Source: Melieria omissa (Eukaryota > Arthropoda > Insecta > Diptera > Ulidiidae). Taken from it: DNA of 64,000 nt. Every line of letters begins with the position of its first letter. Within the stretch, counting starts at the first letter, position 1. The DNA lies in NCBI GenBank assembly GCA_963971225.1, contig OZ020267.1, positions 49,423,993 to 49,487,992 of the forward strand. Reading direction: 5' to 3'. A model generated the notes under the pieces. That model searched no databases. It was not told the DNA's origin and saw only the letters and a list, made by a program, of their open reading frames with translations. Positions 49,230 to 60,300 of this stretch are shown piece by piece. Both the position numbers and the translations under genes were made by a program.

Positions 49230-50955
49230 GCTGCAGTCTAAACCAGGCAATCCCAATAGAAAGTTCATAGATCAACTGTTGTGAAGAATCAAATTTGGAC
49301 ATTTTTTCTTCTCTCAATTATACAAAATCTTCACAAATTTTCATACACACCCATTGCAAAATATTATCACAACACAACTACGGATACATGAATACATTTA
49401 AAATTGTTCTGAGCTCCCACGCAGACACGCTACAGACACAAATTCATCGTAATTATTTTTTTGTGGCAATGTTTTACATGCAAATGAAAACAAATCACAT
49501 ATAAATAATTCATCGCATGCGTGCAAAAGTGTTGCGCGATAATAGATTTCATCAATTACTGTGTTATTTTTAATTTGCCACAGCCGTATTTCGTTTGTTT
49601 TGCAAAATAAGTGAAAATATTTACTGGTCGAAATGGAAATTGCGCTTTTTACACATTGCAGTTCGCGTGCAGATTTGTTATTGCGAACATCCACACACTA
49701 TTACCGAATGTGTATACGTATTGACAGCCATTTTAAAAGTGCATATTTGCATATAGAAAATTGTGCCACTGTTAAATGATAAATGAGCTCTTAATTGCGT
49801 TGGTGCATCGCGGTGTTGCGCAATTGCGAGTGTTTGTACTGTGGCAGTTCAGTTCGTTTCCCTCAGTTCTTGCCCGTGAACGATAGAAATCCGAATTTTT
49901 TGCAAGCATTGTAATTTTAATGTGCAATTGAATTCATAAACAACAGCAGGCTTCTTCTCATACTTGTGTATACAGTCCCAATATTTGCCGCAAAATGTAA
50001 TTAAAACCTCAGCATTGGCAGATGGGATTACATGCGAGTAGACGCAGCATTCGTACGCAACGTCTTACTTACTTAAATAAAAGATCATCAACCACACACT
50101 GCCCGACTTTCACGTTCGCGGCATGCAGTACGTTTGTTTGTTCAAGCAGAAATTCCATCAACTTTCTGAAGTTTACTTAATTAAATTTCCCCAAGGCGAA
50201 CGGTCGGCCGTCGAAAGACAAGTTTGGGGGCGGTGTATTTTGGCACTTTGTATTTGTAAACTCCTTCTGTGACATGAACAACAGGGAACATATGTATAGT
50301 CTGTACGAATGCTCGGGTCATCCCATAAGTAATACACATTTTTCGGAAATATGATTTAGGTTCATTTAGTAGTCAAAGTAACATTTTACACCGAGAAGTT
50401 CAACCTGACAGCAAATGAAATTCTCCTTGGCAAGTTTAGCTTTTTGCTGCGGCAGCGGAAATCTAAAGCTGGAACTTTGAAGAACAATGCAAAGTTTGTG
50501 GTCGCGGTGAAATTATAGGTATTAATCTGGATCAAATTAAGACTTGTAAAGCATGGACGAATCATGCGAATAGGTGTCAACCATACACTCCACCGCTAAT
50601 CGACAACTAAGAGGTTTCTAGAAAGCGTCAAAACTGTGCTTCGAGTAGACAGTACTGCAGTAACCCTAAAGCACATTACAATCTAAAAACGAATTCCACC
50701 TTCTCAAAAGTTTCCTCAACCACGTGAAAATATATACAATTCAGATTCATAACCCAACTGAAACAGCATTCTAAATCGGCCCATACACATTACAATCTGG
50801 TCGTGCGACCGGTCGTCCGACAGGTTGGTCGATAGGACACACACGTTGCGATTTCTGACGCCCAACTTCATTTTTCTCATAAATTTAGCTGAGTGCAGAC
50901 GAAATGATAAACAAAGTAACTGCGCTTCTGCTCATCAATAAAATTATAGAAGAAG
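49230..50955. other. AT-rich non-coding DNA
   Basis: No gene found. GGTCATCCCATAAGTAATAC at about 50315-50335 resembles a mariner-type terminus, but no partner TIR or transposase was seen. Confidence 0.4.
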
Positions 50956-50960
50956 AAGAA

Positions 50961-51605
50961 AACATTGGAAATTCAAAATTCAAACGCAGTGTGTGCTCTT
51001 GATGTTCTGGGCATGTCCATTAAGAACGATCTTCATTGGAACGATCTAATTTTTGGCGTGTCGATCCGTCCGATCTCTGCATCATCTATACCACCTATAT
51101 CCGACCTAAAATTCGCACTCGCACCTATAAGCGGGGTCTTCAAAAACCCATTTGGATCTCCTGGACCGGATGCAAAACCGTGCGATAGGGGGCAGTAAGG
51201 CATCCAGCTCTCTTGACTCCTTAGAACATCGTCGAAACGTGGCATGTGTGGTGTTATTTTACCGATACTTTTTCGGTAATTGCTCAGTGGAGATGAGCAG
51301 CTTGCTGCCATTACTCCGGATATTGCCCCGGGGCAACCCGTTCGAACACTGGCGCCCATGCCCACGTTGAAACGATGTTCCAGCGCACTACGCACTACAG
51401 AGAAAGTTCGTTTCTGGCCCATACATCGAAGTTGTGGAATGGTCCCCCTGCGGATATTTTCCCCAACACTTATGATCTCGATGGGTTCAAGTCAAAAATC
51501 CATAACCACTTCTCTCAAATCCCTATCTCCTAACCTTGATATCCTTCCTGCCTCGCATTAATAGGGGTCATCCCCTACGCGTGTGTTCGAGTCAAAAAAA
51601 AAAAG
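50961..51605 (+). pseudogene. jockey-like LINE 3' part with poly(A)
   Basis: Plus-strand reading in broken frames gives the C-terminal RT and post-RT region. Pieces include DVLGMSIKNDLHWNDLIFGV, then IYTTYIRPK and LDRMQNRAI, then SLEHRRNVACVVLFYRYFFG. A final KLWNGPPADIF and DLDGFKSKIHNHF lead to a stop. The 3' UTR GGGGTCATCCCCTACGCGTG ends in an A12 tract at about 51595-51605, marking the LINE 3' end. The 5' side is truncated and internal deletions are present. Confidence 0.85.
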
Positions 51606-52415
51606 TTACGTTTGGCAATTTATCGCAATGAAATGAAAAAAATTATATAAAATATGGAGTACAATTCCTGAATATTTCTGAAAACACAATTTTGTTTATT
51701 TATTTGTGGTTGCACTGCTGTTAACATAAACTTTAAACAAATGGACCGAATTACTTACGGAATGACCAACATGTCTCACTCTGCTGTTAACAGCAAATGT
51801 ACGTAGCTATTTACTCGTATGTATGTGGGTGTTTGTGTGCACGCATAAAGTGTTCTTTTTTCAAAATAAGTGTTTACTTTTAATTCGTTTCTAATGTGCT
51901 TCTGTTGATTGTGCCAAAAGAGGCATTTTGTCACACTTGCGCGTCTCTTTTCCGGCATGCGCCCCGCTGCATATTTTTGTGGAAGCTCATTGCCAGTGGG
52001 TTACATTAGAGAAAGCATTTCTAAAATATTCCGGCAGTATCGGAATTCGAACAATATGTTACTTCTGCCGTTTGACTGACTTTCCACGATGATTGAGGAG
52101 AGAGCTGCGCTGCCTACCTTCAATGAATGCCGAAATAATACAACTTTTTTGCGTTCAAGGGTTGGAATCTAATGTAGTCGAATAATCCAATACGCTGCCG
52201 CCGTATTCAGATGATTTTCATGTGTTTGAAAATATTTCGATACAATGCAGGGCAGCCTTAAGACAGACTAAGGACAAGATACCCACAATAATTCGTATTC
52301 TGCGTGTGGACTGCAGTTAATAACTAAATGGGCTGTAATTTGTATTTTGAGTACGCAGAACAGAGGATAGTTGTTGTGTGCTGAGACAAGAGAAACTTTT
52401 TATTATTTAGTGTTG
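51606..52415. other. non-coding DNA
   Basis: No gene or defined element seen. Confidence 0.4.
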
Positions 52416-52419
52416 GTTA

Positions 52420-52486
52420 AGTCGGGATCTAAACCCATACACCTTGTTTTATTTGTGGCCGCTCTAACTATCTAACCACGGCGCTG
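52420..52486 (-). repeat. tRNA-like head of a decayed SINE
   Basis: On the minus strand, GCCGTGGTTAGATAGTTAGAGC resembles box A context, and GGGTTTAGATCCCG about 25 bp on resembles box B (GGTTCGANTCC). It differs from the SINE family at 14 and 17.8 kb. The Transib-like element begins at its 5' edge, and the CGCTG duplication lies within the head. Confidence 0.4.
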
Positions 52487-53843
52487 CACAATGGGGTAAA
52501 CATGTCGAAAACCCGCGCATTACGGCTAATCTTAAAGTTACGGGCCTAACTTTTTTTTTTTATTTTTCGTAATCTACATGCATGTAGCAGTCAGAAAATG
52601 CTTTTTGCATGTAAATTGGACCGAAACTGTCTGCTGTATAGCCGTTCAAAGTTGGGTGTTTTTATACTCAATATCATTTTGTCGATGCAACTATTTTGAT
52701 GGTGATGCTGAAATGTCAATTAAATCGTTATTTTTAAATATAATCAAATAATTGTTGGTACATATAATAAGCATATTCCTATATTTAATTTGACATATAA
52801 TTCTTTTCCATGGCACATTTTCTTGTAAAGATATAAGTTCTCAAAGTTTGGGCAAAAACAACGATTTTATTAGGAAAATGTCCTACTTTCGTGGTGTATA
52901 ACTTTTATGGATAATCATGGATAATCGAAAATCTTTAGGGAAGGTAAGTAGGAACCTTCATAAAAAAAATGATACCCAACTTGTCTGCGGAAAGCTGCGG
53001 AATGGTTAGATTTTTGGACTTGTATTCACTTCTCTTAGTAAGAAAAAAAATATATATGAACTGAAAACTTTTTAACGCGCGTATGGGTCGGTACGTTTAA
53101 AACACTTGGTGCATATATATAGTATTAAAAAAAATAAATAAAGTAAAAATATATGTGATTTATCACCTGAATTAATAAATATGCTAAAAAAATATTTTGT
53201 ATCAATTGTTTCGGCGGGTACGCATGATGATTCTTGAAAAAGGCAATATATTTCAATAAAACTTTGTGTGGAATTTACGAGTAACCTAACTAAACTCTGA
53301 CGTAAAAATGGGCATGGAACGCCCACTTTTAAGTAGGGTGGCCATATAAGCATACTTGGTTAAATTGGGAAAATGTATTATATTTATATACTTACCAACG
53401 TCATCTGCCCTTTTGTGGTTATTTATAACGGTAAGTGGGCATGGTACTCCCCATTAACCCGTTATGAGCCGTATCAACCCGTATCAAATGGTTTTTGCTT
53501 AAATACGAATTACCCTACATGTATGTGTTTTATGTGGGTGTTTTATGAAAGGAGGAAAAAATGGGGGCGTGGCTACAATCTAGAGTATTCATAAGTCAGT
53601 TTGGGTCGATTTAAATACTTTAACTTTGGTTTTGTTTTTTACTAATGAAGATTTTAAAAGTGCCTAATTGCCGACTGTAGGGTGCCGGTGCACGGTACAG
53701 TAAATCAAATAAAATTATGGTGAACAAATCTCTGAAGAGTCCTGAAGGAGATGTCCAAATTTGAGGTATTTATCTTTAACCGTATAGATACTACAGCATA
53801 AAATAGGCAATGCGCGGGTTTTTGGCATGTTTACCCCATTGTG
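52487..53843. mobile_element. Transib-like non-autonomous DNA transposon
   Basis: The 1357-bp element has inverted termini of about 37 bp with few mismatches, both starting CACAATGGGGTAAACATG, and is flanked by a perfect 5-bp duplication CGCTG (52482-52486 and 53844-53848). Transib elements are known to have termini beginning with a CACWRTG heptamer like the RAG recombination signal, and 5-bp GC-rich target duplications. Eleven bases after the heptamer the right end reads CCAAAAACC, close to the RSS nonamer. No transposase was found; the small frames inside (53072-53353 minus, 53373-53594 plus) show no RAG1-like or other domain. An alternative reading (ACAATGGGG ends with 7-bp GCGCTGC duplication) is possible but less natural. 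Confidence 0.8.
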
Positions 53844-53848
53844 CGCTG

Positions 53849-55011
53849 CCTTGCTGAAGTACAATAACTTCAGTGGGATTTCGTGATTTTGCGCCACGAC
53901 TCAGGCATCGCTACGCGTCTGGCTGCGTGACAATTGCAAAACTCTAATTTTACATCGCAATTTATATATGTTTGTAGCAGCGACGCAAATGTGTGTGCAA
54001 TACACACACACACACACACAATTACTCAAGCCTGCGTACACAACATATGCCAGAGCCGAGTGCGACTGCGTGCTGCAAAATGCGGCGCGAGTATTTACAT
54101 TTAATTATGGCGGCGTTAAAATCACGCGCCACGCCTAAGACAATCTGCTTTGCCCAACGATTACGTTGCTGGCGAGGCAAGAAATATGAAGGTTTGAGAT
54201 TGTATCTGTGTGTGTGTGTGTGCTCCCTTTGCGGCGCTTTAGTTCACTTCATTAATTTTATTTTCCGATTATTACTTCCAGCGTTTGTTGTAGTTTTTTG
54301 GCTTCTCATTGCCATTGCATTGTTTGCATGGTTTGCGGTGCGACTGGGCGTATTAGTGTATGGCGTCGGCCCATTGCCTAATTTAATTACTGCCCGAATT
54401 GTACTGCGGCTCCCTTCGGGGCGTTCAAGGTAAAATGAAATCTTATCTGCGAATCTGCACTTACTACACTCTGCAAGTAGATGTCACTGCATGTCACTGT
54501 AGGTGTGTGGGTATGTTCGTGTGATGGGCATGAACGTCTGCGAAATGTAATTAAATAAAATGAAATGAAAATAATTGAATTAAGTAAACGCTAAATCGCA
54601 GTCTGCGGTGATGCGGCGATTAGATCTGAAGCAGTGCAATCCGCATTGCCGCCCGTGTTGCTCTGCTTTAATTCCCCTGCTTTCTGTGCCATTCTCATTT
54701 CGTAACGTGACAATTTAATTCGTACATTTTACATATTGAATGTCCATATGCGTGTTGAATGATTTCGATTAAGTCAAGCTAGCAAGTACTGATTAGTAGA
54801 GCAAATATTTATTTATTAAAATCTCGCAAATTGTTACCGATCGTATGTATGTATGCGTGAAAGTTTGCTGTGAGCTAAAAATTAATCGAATAATTAATAG
54901 CAACAACAATATTGCTTTCCATTCCAATACTGCTCTCCAATACTGTTTTTTATGGCGATAAATATGAATAAATATATTAGTTCTGTGATCAGAAGAATCA
55001 ATAAAACCATA
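53849..55011. other. non-coding DNA with CA/TG microsatellites
   Basis: AC repeat at about 54002-54020 and GT repeat at about 54209-54222. The 146-codon plus frame at 53993-54433 begins in the AC repeat and shows a hydrophobic stretch only; I do not call it a gene. Confidence 0.4.
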
Positions 55012-55342
55012 TACAGGGTGGGCGGAAAGTTTCTGCATACAAAAAAAAACCGTTAAGGATCATTTGTATTGTTTTTAAAGATTGTTTCTATTTAAACCAC
55101 TAAATCATATCCAAGCAAAATTCAATTGATCATTCATATTGCGCATGTGTGCCATTTTTTTCGTAACACTCTAGGACTCGCTTTCGAAAACTTTCGCACA
55201 AGACCGACGTTTCGGCCAATGATATGGCATCCAACTCTTGTTTTACTCTCTCAATGAGTTGCAGTCTATTGGCAGGTTTTGGACTCCAAAATACTGAATC
55301 TTGAATCCTGGACCAGATATATTCAATAGGATTAAGATCTGG
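55012..55342 (-). mobile_element. Tc1-like transposon 3' end
   Basis: The minus strand encodes the end of a Tc1-family transposase: PDLNPIEYIWSRIQDSVFW, then LIERVKQELDAISL and ESFRKRVLECYEKNG, stopping at 55134. NPIE carries the last acidic catalytic residue of the DDE triad. A terminus TACAGGGTGGGCGGAAAG starts at 55012. The N-terminal part and the other TIR are missing. Confidence 0.8.
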
Positions 55343-55670
55343 GATTAAGATGTTTGAATTTCAACGTTTCAAGGTGGTAAATGTTTACATGTTGTGGCAT
55401 TTTTTTCTGTGATAGTAGCAACTCTCGTCTACAATTCATCCGATTATTAAAAATTGAGCGCTTCACAAAGAAAGAACGCATTCTTGATTGATTTAACTTT
55501 AATTGATTTGTTGTATCAACGAAGTCCAAATCGAATGTGCGATTTCTTCTTTTTTGGGAGTTTTGTGAAATCTATGGTCGACGCGAAAAAACCACAAGAA
55601 ATTCTTGAGCTCAAAACCATAATTCTACAACTTCGCCACCTAAAATATTTGCAAGACAGGGATATAAGGA
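55343..55670. other. non-coding DNA
   Basis: No feature beyond chance frames; it may be decayed Tc1 interior. Confidence 0.35.
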
Positions 55671-55676
55671 AGGGGT

Positions 55677-56392
55677 TTAAGGGGGTCTTCCGCAGTGACG
55701 GCTTCAAAAATTCGAAATTTTTTTTATTACATTTTCATAATCTCAACGTATTTACAATTCAAACTGTGAAAGTATTTTTCCAATATCTCGAAAATTCCGA
55801 AAGTTATGGGATGTCAAAGTCGGCGCGCCGACCGCAAAATTATCTTAACCCAAAACTTAAATCCTCTTTTTCTCGAAACCATGTTTTTCAAACTGGTACA
55901 CATAATTTCTCAAGTTCTATTAAGCCGATTTGCTTCAAATTTTAACTGAATATTCTACATACATGTCGCTATCGTACCGTCTAAAATTGTGTCTATACAA
56001 TAAGTAGCTTTTTCTTAATCCAACATTTACTTTGAAAAAAGAACCCTCAAATCACATATATTTTTAAATTTGCATAACTTTTCTAAATTTCAATATTTTT
56101 ACACAGATTCTAAAAAAATTGTTGTTTTTTGTTTTAGACTTCCGAAACAGCTGCAATCAGGTCTACCGTTTTCCTCTGCGTTGGAAACGACTTAATTTCA
56201 ACTCGCTCTGGAAGCCGTAATTTTTGTGTATGGCAACAGTAATACATGAAATACATGATACATAACAGTATACATGAAATATGTATAAATATATGGCAGA
56301 AAACAAAAATTGAATATCTTTTATATTTTCTGAGAAAAAAATTCTTGAAAATCTACCAGAAAAAGGCGCGTCACTACGGAATACCCCCTTAA
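55677..56392. mobile_element. TIR element with TTAA at both ends (Q)
   Basis: Inverted repeats GGGGGTCTTCCGCAGTGACG (left, from 55681) and the complement of GGGGGTATTCCGTAGTGACG (right, to 56388) are flanked by TTAA. The similarity continues outward (GGGGTTTAA against GGGGCTTAA), so TTAA may be part of a longer TIR rather than a duplication. The 708-bp interior is AT-rich; the 163-codon frame at 55454-55945 runs across the left boundary and is not a gene. Confidence 0.7.
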
Positions 56393-56678
56393 GCCCCCCA
56401 AAAACCACGTTGCGTGCGCCACTGGTCACTAGTACTAGTAAACATCATATTTCAAGACATTATCAATTGAACGAAACACTTTCGAACGATCTATTTTCTC
56501 TTCTGTCCCACCATGCAAGTAGATACAAATAAATACGTACTTTTTCCCTCCCACACAGATATGCATGTGCTGTACAATTCTCAGCAAAAAATCTCACATG
56601 TAAATTATGCTTTGAGGTCGCCAGTGGCAACGCAACCAACAAATACTGAATTAAGAATACTTATGCTTTCTGAAGCAC

Positions 56679-58434
56679 TTAACCCTTTCGCTATTTTGCT
56701 GTCATGTGGCACATTGCTACTTTGTGGACGTCTGAGCCCTCTGTGGTTTCAAGAATACATTTTTTGTTGGTCCTTAGAATAGTTTGAAGTTTAAGGAAAA
56801 ATACAAAATTAATAAACTGGATATTAAAGTTTAAAGAAGAGAAGTACACACATTTTTTTAATGATATATCTTGACATAGTAAAGGAAGAAGAAGCAGAAA
56901 ACTTTAGATAACTTTTTAATTTGACTTGTCTTCAATTTAGATACCTTTTTTTTAATTTTCACTGAAGTAACACTTCGTTCAATAATGTGTGTGACTAACT
57001 AATTAAAACACATTTTTTTGCCAAAATTCGTTTTTATTCATCAACATAGTCCCCTTTTAGGGAGATACAATCATTCCAACGCTTTTCCAATCTTTCGATA
57101 CCGCCTTTGTAGAACGATTTTTCTTTGCCTTCAAAATAGGCGTTAGTTTCGGCGATTACTTCATCATTTGAGCCAAATCTCTTACCACGGAGCATCTTTT
57201 TGAGGTCTGCGAAGAGCCAGTAGTCGCTGAGGGCCAGATCTGGAGAATACGGGGGATGAGGAAGCAATTCGAAGCCCAATTCATGCATTTTTGCCATCGT
57301 TTTCATCGACTTGTGACACGGTGCATTGTCTTGGTGAAACAACACTTTTTTCTTCTTCATATGGGGCCGCTTAATCGCGATTTCTTCTTTCAAACGTTCC
57401 AACAACGCTATTGATTGTTTTCCCTTTCTCAAGATAGTCGATGAATATCCGTGCACATCCCAAAATACTGACGCCATAACCTTGCCAGCCGATGTTTGTG
57501 CCTTTGGACGCTTTGGGCGGCTTTCACCGGTTGCATGCCACTCAGCAGACTGCCGATTTGACTCTGGAGTGAAATGGTGGATCCATGTTTCATCCATTGT
57601 GATGTACCGACGCAAAAACTCCGACTTGTTGCGCGTAAACATGTCCAAACAGCTCTTTGAATCATCGATTCGTTGTTGTTTTTGCTCCGGTGTGAGCAAA
57701 CGCGGCACCCATTTCGAAAACACCTTTTTCATAACCAAATGTTCGCGTATTATGGTGTGTACACTGCCTGCTGATTGATATCTTTAGAATGTCAGCAATC
57801 TCCCCCACTTTCACCTTACGGTCGGACATAATGATTTTCAGTGTTTTTTCAACGTTTTCCGGAATAACAGCGTCATTTGGCCGTCCAGTAGATGGAATGT
57901 CATCGGTGTCTGTACGACCACGTTTGAATTCGGCATACCAATAACAAATGGTTCTTTTTGATGGAGCAGAGTCCGAATAATGTTTTTCAAGCCATTCCTG
58001 GCATTGAACAGTATTTTTTTTCATTAAAAAACAATGGTAAATCAGCACACGGAATTGCTTTGAATTCATTTTTTTTGAAATCTCAAAAGTAGTGTCACTT
58101 AAAGCACTGTAGCTTGTAAACTAATGGTCGGATTGACATATAATTTTGACAGTAAGCCTAAAAAGGTTCACAATTTCGAAAAAAATATTGATTCAGTATT
58201 AGTCATCCTTAGCTGGCAAATTTTCGTTATGCGTAAAAAGTTTTATGTTTAAGTAATTATTAAAGGCACAACGATGTGGTTGCTTTTATAGAAAAACACT
58301 CTAAAATACAGGGTCCAAGTATAAAAATTAAAAAATTTCTTTTGGAATGTTGCTAATATAACCACAGAGAACACGTAAAATTTAAATTTAAAATTTTTAC
58401 TTTCCCTAGTAAAAACCTGTAGCGAAAGGGTTAA
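56679..58434. mobile_element. piggyBac-like MITE P3 with nested mariner F
   Basis: TTAA at 56679-56682 and 58431-58434 bounds the inverted repeat CCCTTTCGCTA (left from 56683, right to 58430). The left 275 bp is homologous to the partial copy at 25250-25518. A mariner with transposase at 57034-58069 occupies most of the middle, so the MITE without it would be about 500-550 bp. The host element has no coding capacity. Confidence 0.75.
56985..58210 (-). mobile_element. irritans/Himar-like mariner, nearly full length (copy F)
   Basis: The transposase reads on the minus strand from MNSKQFRVLIYHCF at 58069 to KGDYVDE at 57034. The first frame (58069-57790) holds the helix-turn-helix part with SKRTICYWYAEFKRGRTDTD and GRPNDAV. 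One frameshift near 57785 leads into the second frame. The second frame carries KWVPRLLTPEQKQQR, the first catalytic Asp in YITMDETWIHHFTPESN, GKVMASVFWD, the second Asp in HQDNAPCHKS, and the third in YSPDLALSDYWLF at D(34)D spacing. A short segment around HGYSSTILRKGKQS appears to be read out of frame between two compensating indels. The triad is present but the gene is broken. TIRs are poorly preserved; the limits given are approximate (TGACTAA-containing ends). Confidence 0.88.
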
Positions 58435-59683
58435 GCAAGCACAAAATGCAACCACTACTATGTGTAACATTTAAAATTGGTGGAATTTCATGGAACTTTG
58501 CATTGGAAGCTAACACATTTTTGGCTTTATTAAGGTACATACAAAAAATGTATTTAACCTTACGGTTAGTTTGTCTTTTTCTATAACTACATGTAAGCAT
58601 CCTTGGGTGGCTTTCCGTAAATCGATATCAAGCAAATACGCGTATCGAACTACCGTTTTTACTTTCGGTAACACAAAATGCCGTCTGGTCGTATCAAATG
58701 TTCAACAGAGACAACAACCTCTGTTAAAAACAAGCAAGTGAAAAGTTGACATGTTTTTGTAATTTTTATAAATGTTATTATTGATTTAGAAGTCAACAAA
58801 CGAACGTTGCTCAAATGAAGATATTGTAAGAATTTATGGAGAATCACGACAATTTAAACAAAAACTGTTTGAGTGAGCGTCATAAAAAACAAGTCATGGG
58901 GCAAAACTCTTATGCTCGTAGTGCTTTAGTAACTTTTATGTTCAAATTTACTGTTCTTTGTCACAGTAGTTTGTAACGATCTTTTGTTTCTTTTCTATTG
59001 TCGTTAGTATTTTTATGCACCAATTTATTGTTATGTTAGTCTGTAAGGATTTACTAGCATCCATAGGCTTAAATATATAAATAAATAAAATAACGGTAAT
59101 ACTAAACAGCAATGGAAGCCAAGCGGTGGCCAAGCGGTATTTTGTTTGGAAGCTATGAAATCAAAATAATTTAATATTGAAATTGAAAATATTGATTTTA
59201 CTTATCATAACACCGGTAGCCCTATTGGATTGAATGAATCCCTCATCTTTCGTCTAGTAATAGAAGAATTTTCCTAAATAATTCTGTTTTGAATCGGCAT
59301 TTTGAAACAAACGATCTTTAAATTATTTTTGATTCTAAGCTTTCTTTCGCGAAACACATAGATCTGATTGTCTCGTTTGCAATGGTTTTATCAGAAGAAA
59401 CAGAAAAGGATAAGTCTATGGACCCACAAACGTTGAAGTCTCTATATAGTCTCGTTGGTGAGAAGCCAATAGATTTTTTTTTGTTTTAGCTTTCACTTTT
59501 ATTACACCTGCCTACATCTGCCTGCATCTCGTAATATTCTAACATTATTTGGAAATAATTCATGTACATAGATCAGTATCGGAATATACATACATTTACG
59601 AACTTAACAAAACAATAACTTAACAATTAATAATAAATTTCAGTTTATTTTTTTTTACATGTAAATTTTATTTTATTTTCATT
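58435..59683. other. AT-rich non-coding DNA
   Basis: No gene or clear repeat found. Confidence 0.4.
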
Positions 59684-59686
59684 TCA

Positions 59687-59935
59687 TTAAACATTTTTAG
59701 ATGGTAAGTGAGAAGTTATGAGTTGTTTAAGCTTTCGGATTCGTCTTTCTTCGATTAAGGGTATATGCTGTATTTCGACGTTGCCGTGCTTTTTCATATC
59801 AATAATATGTTTCGTGCTGAGTTTTTTTATTGTTTCTTCAACTGTGCTAATTGTAAGGTCCCGATGCAAAGAGTCGTTTGTGATGTATCAAGGAGCGTCT
59901 ACCATTTTTCAGATTATTTTTGATTACGTACGCTG
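59687..59935 (-). pseudogene. jockey-like LINE C-terminal remnant
   Basis: On the minus strand the text AP*YITNDSLHRDLTISTVEE matches the jockey C-terminal block APWYVxNxxLHRDL, with the Trp codon now a stop. It continues through ETIKKLSTKHIIDM to an end at 59687. No poly(A) or RT part is attached. Confidence 0.7.
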
Positions 59936-59974
59936 TATAATGTCAACGTTTGTTTTACATATATATAGAGTCCT

Positions 59975-60300
59975 AAAGTTCCGCGAGGGAACAAAGCGCC
60001 GCAACGAGTTTCCTCCATTCTTTTATGTCAAGCGCCAGCATCTTGATTTCGCCCCAGGTTTTGTTTTTCTTGTTATATCTGCTTCTAAGTTCCTAGTCCA
60101 GGTTTGCGCGGGTCTGCCCCTTCGCCTGCTGCCTTGTGGATTCCAGTCGATTGCACTTCGTGTAATGTCGTTTGGTGGTCTTCTCAAGACATGACCAAGC
60201 CAGCCCCATTTCCTTTTTGTAATATCTAGACGCATTAGTGTTTGGTTTTACATGCCGTATCGCATATCTGAATACCATATCTCCAAATAGGAGCAATGAT
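59975..60300 (-). pseudogene. LINE ORF2 tail remnant (second family)
   Basis: Minus-strand frame 60235-60023: KRKWGWLGHVLRRPPNDITR, then IDWNPQGSRRRGRPAQTWTR and LEADI. This is the conserved post-RT tail of an insect LINE. Upstream (60300-60236) a frame-shifted YGIQICDTA-like piece may be the preceding segment. It is oriented like the jockey remnant on its left but belongs to another family. Confidence 0.78.

Noticed and set aside
50315..50340. Mariner-type terminus GGTCATCCCATAAGTAATAC
   Set aside because: No partner inverted repeat or transposase fragment found within reach.
53993..54433. 146-codon plus-strand frame with a hydrophobic stretch
   Set aside because: Starts in an AC microsatellite and crosses a GT microsatellite; no homology recognised.
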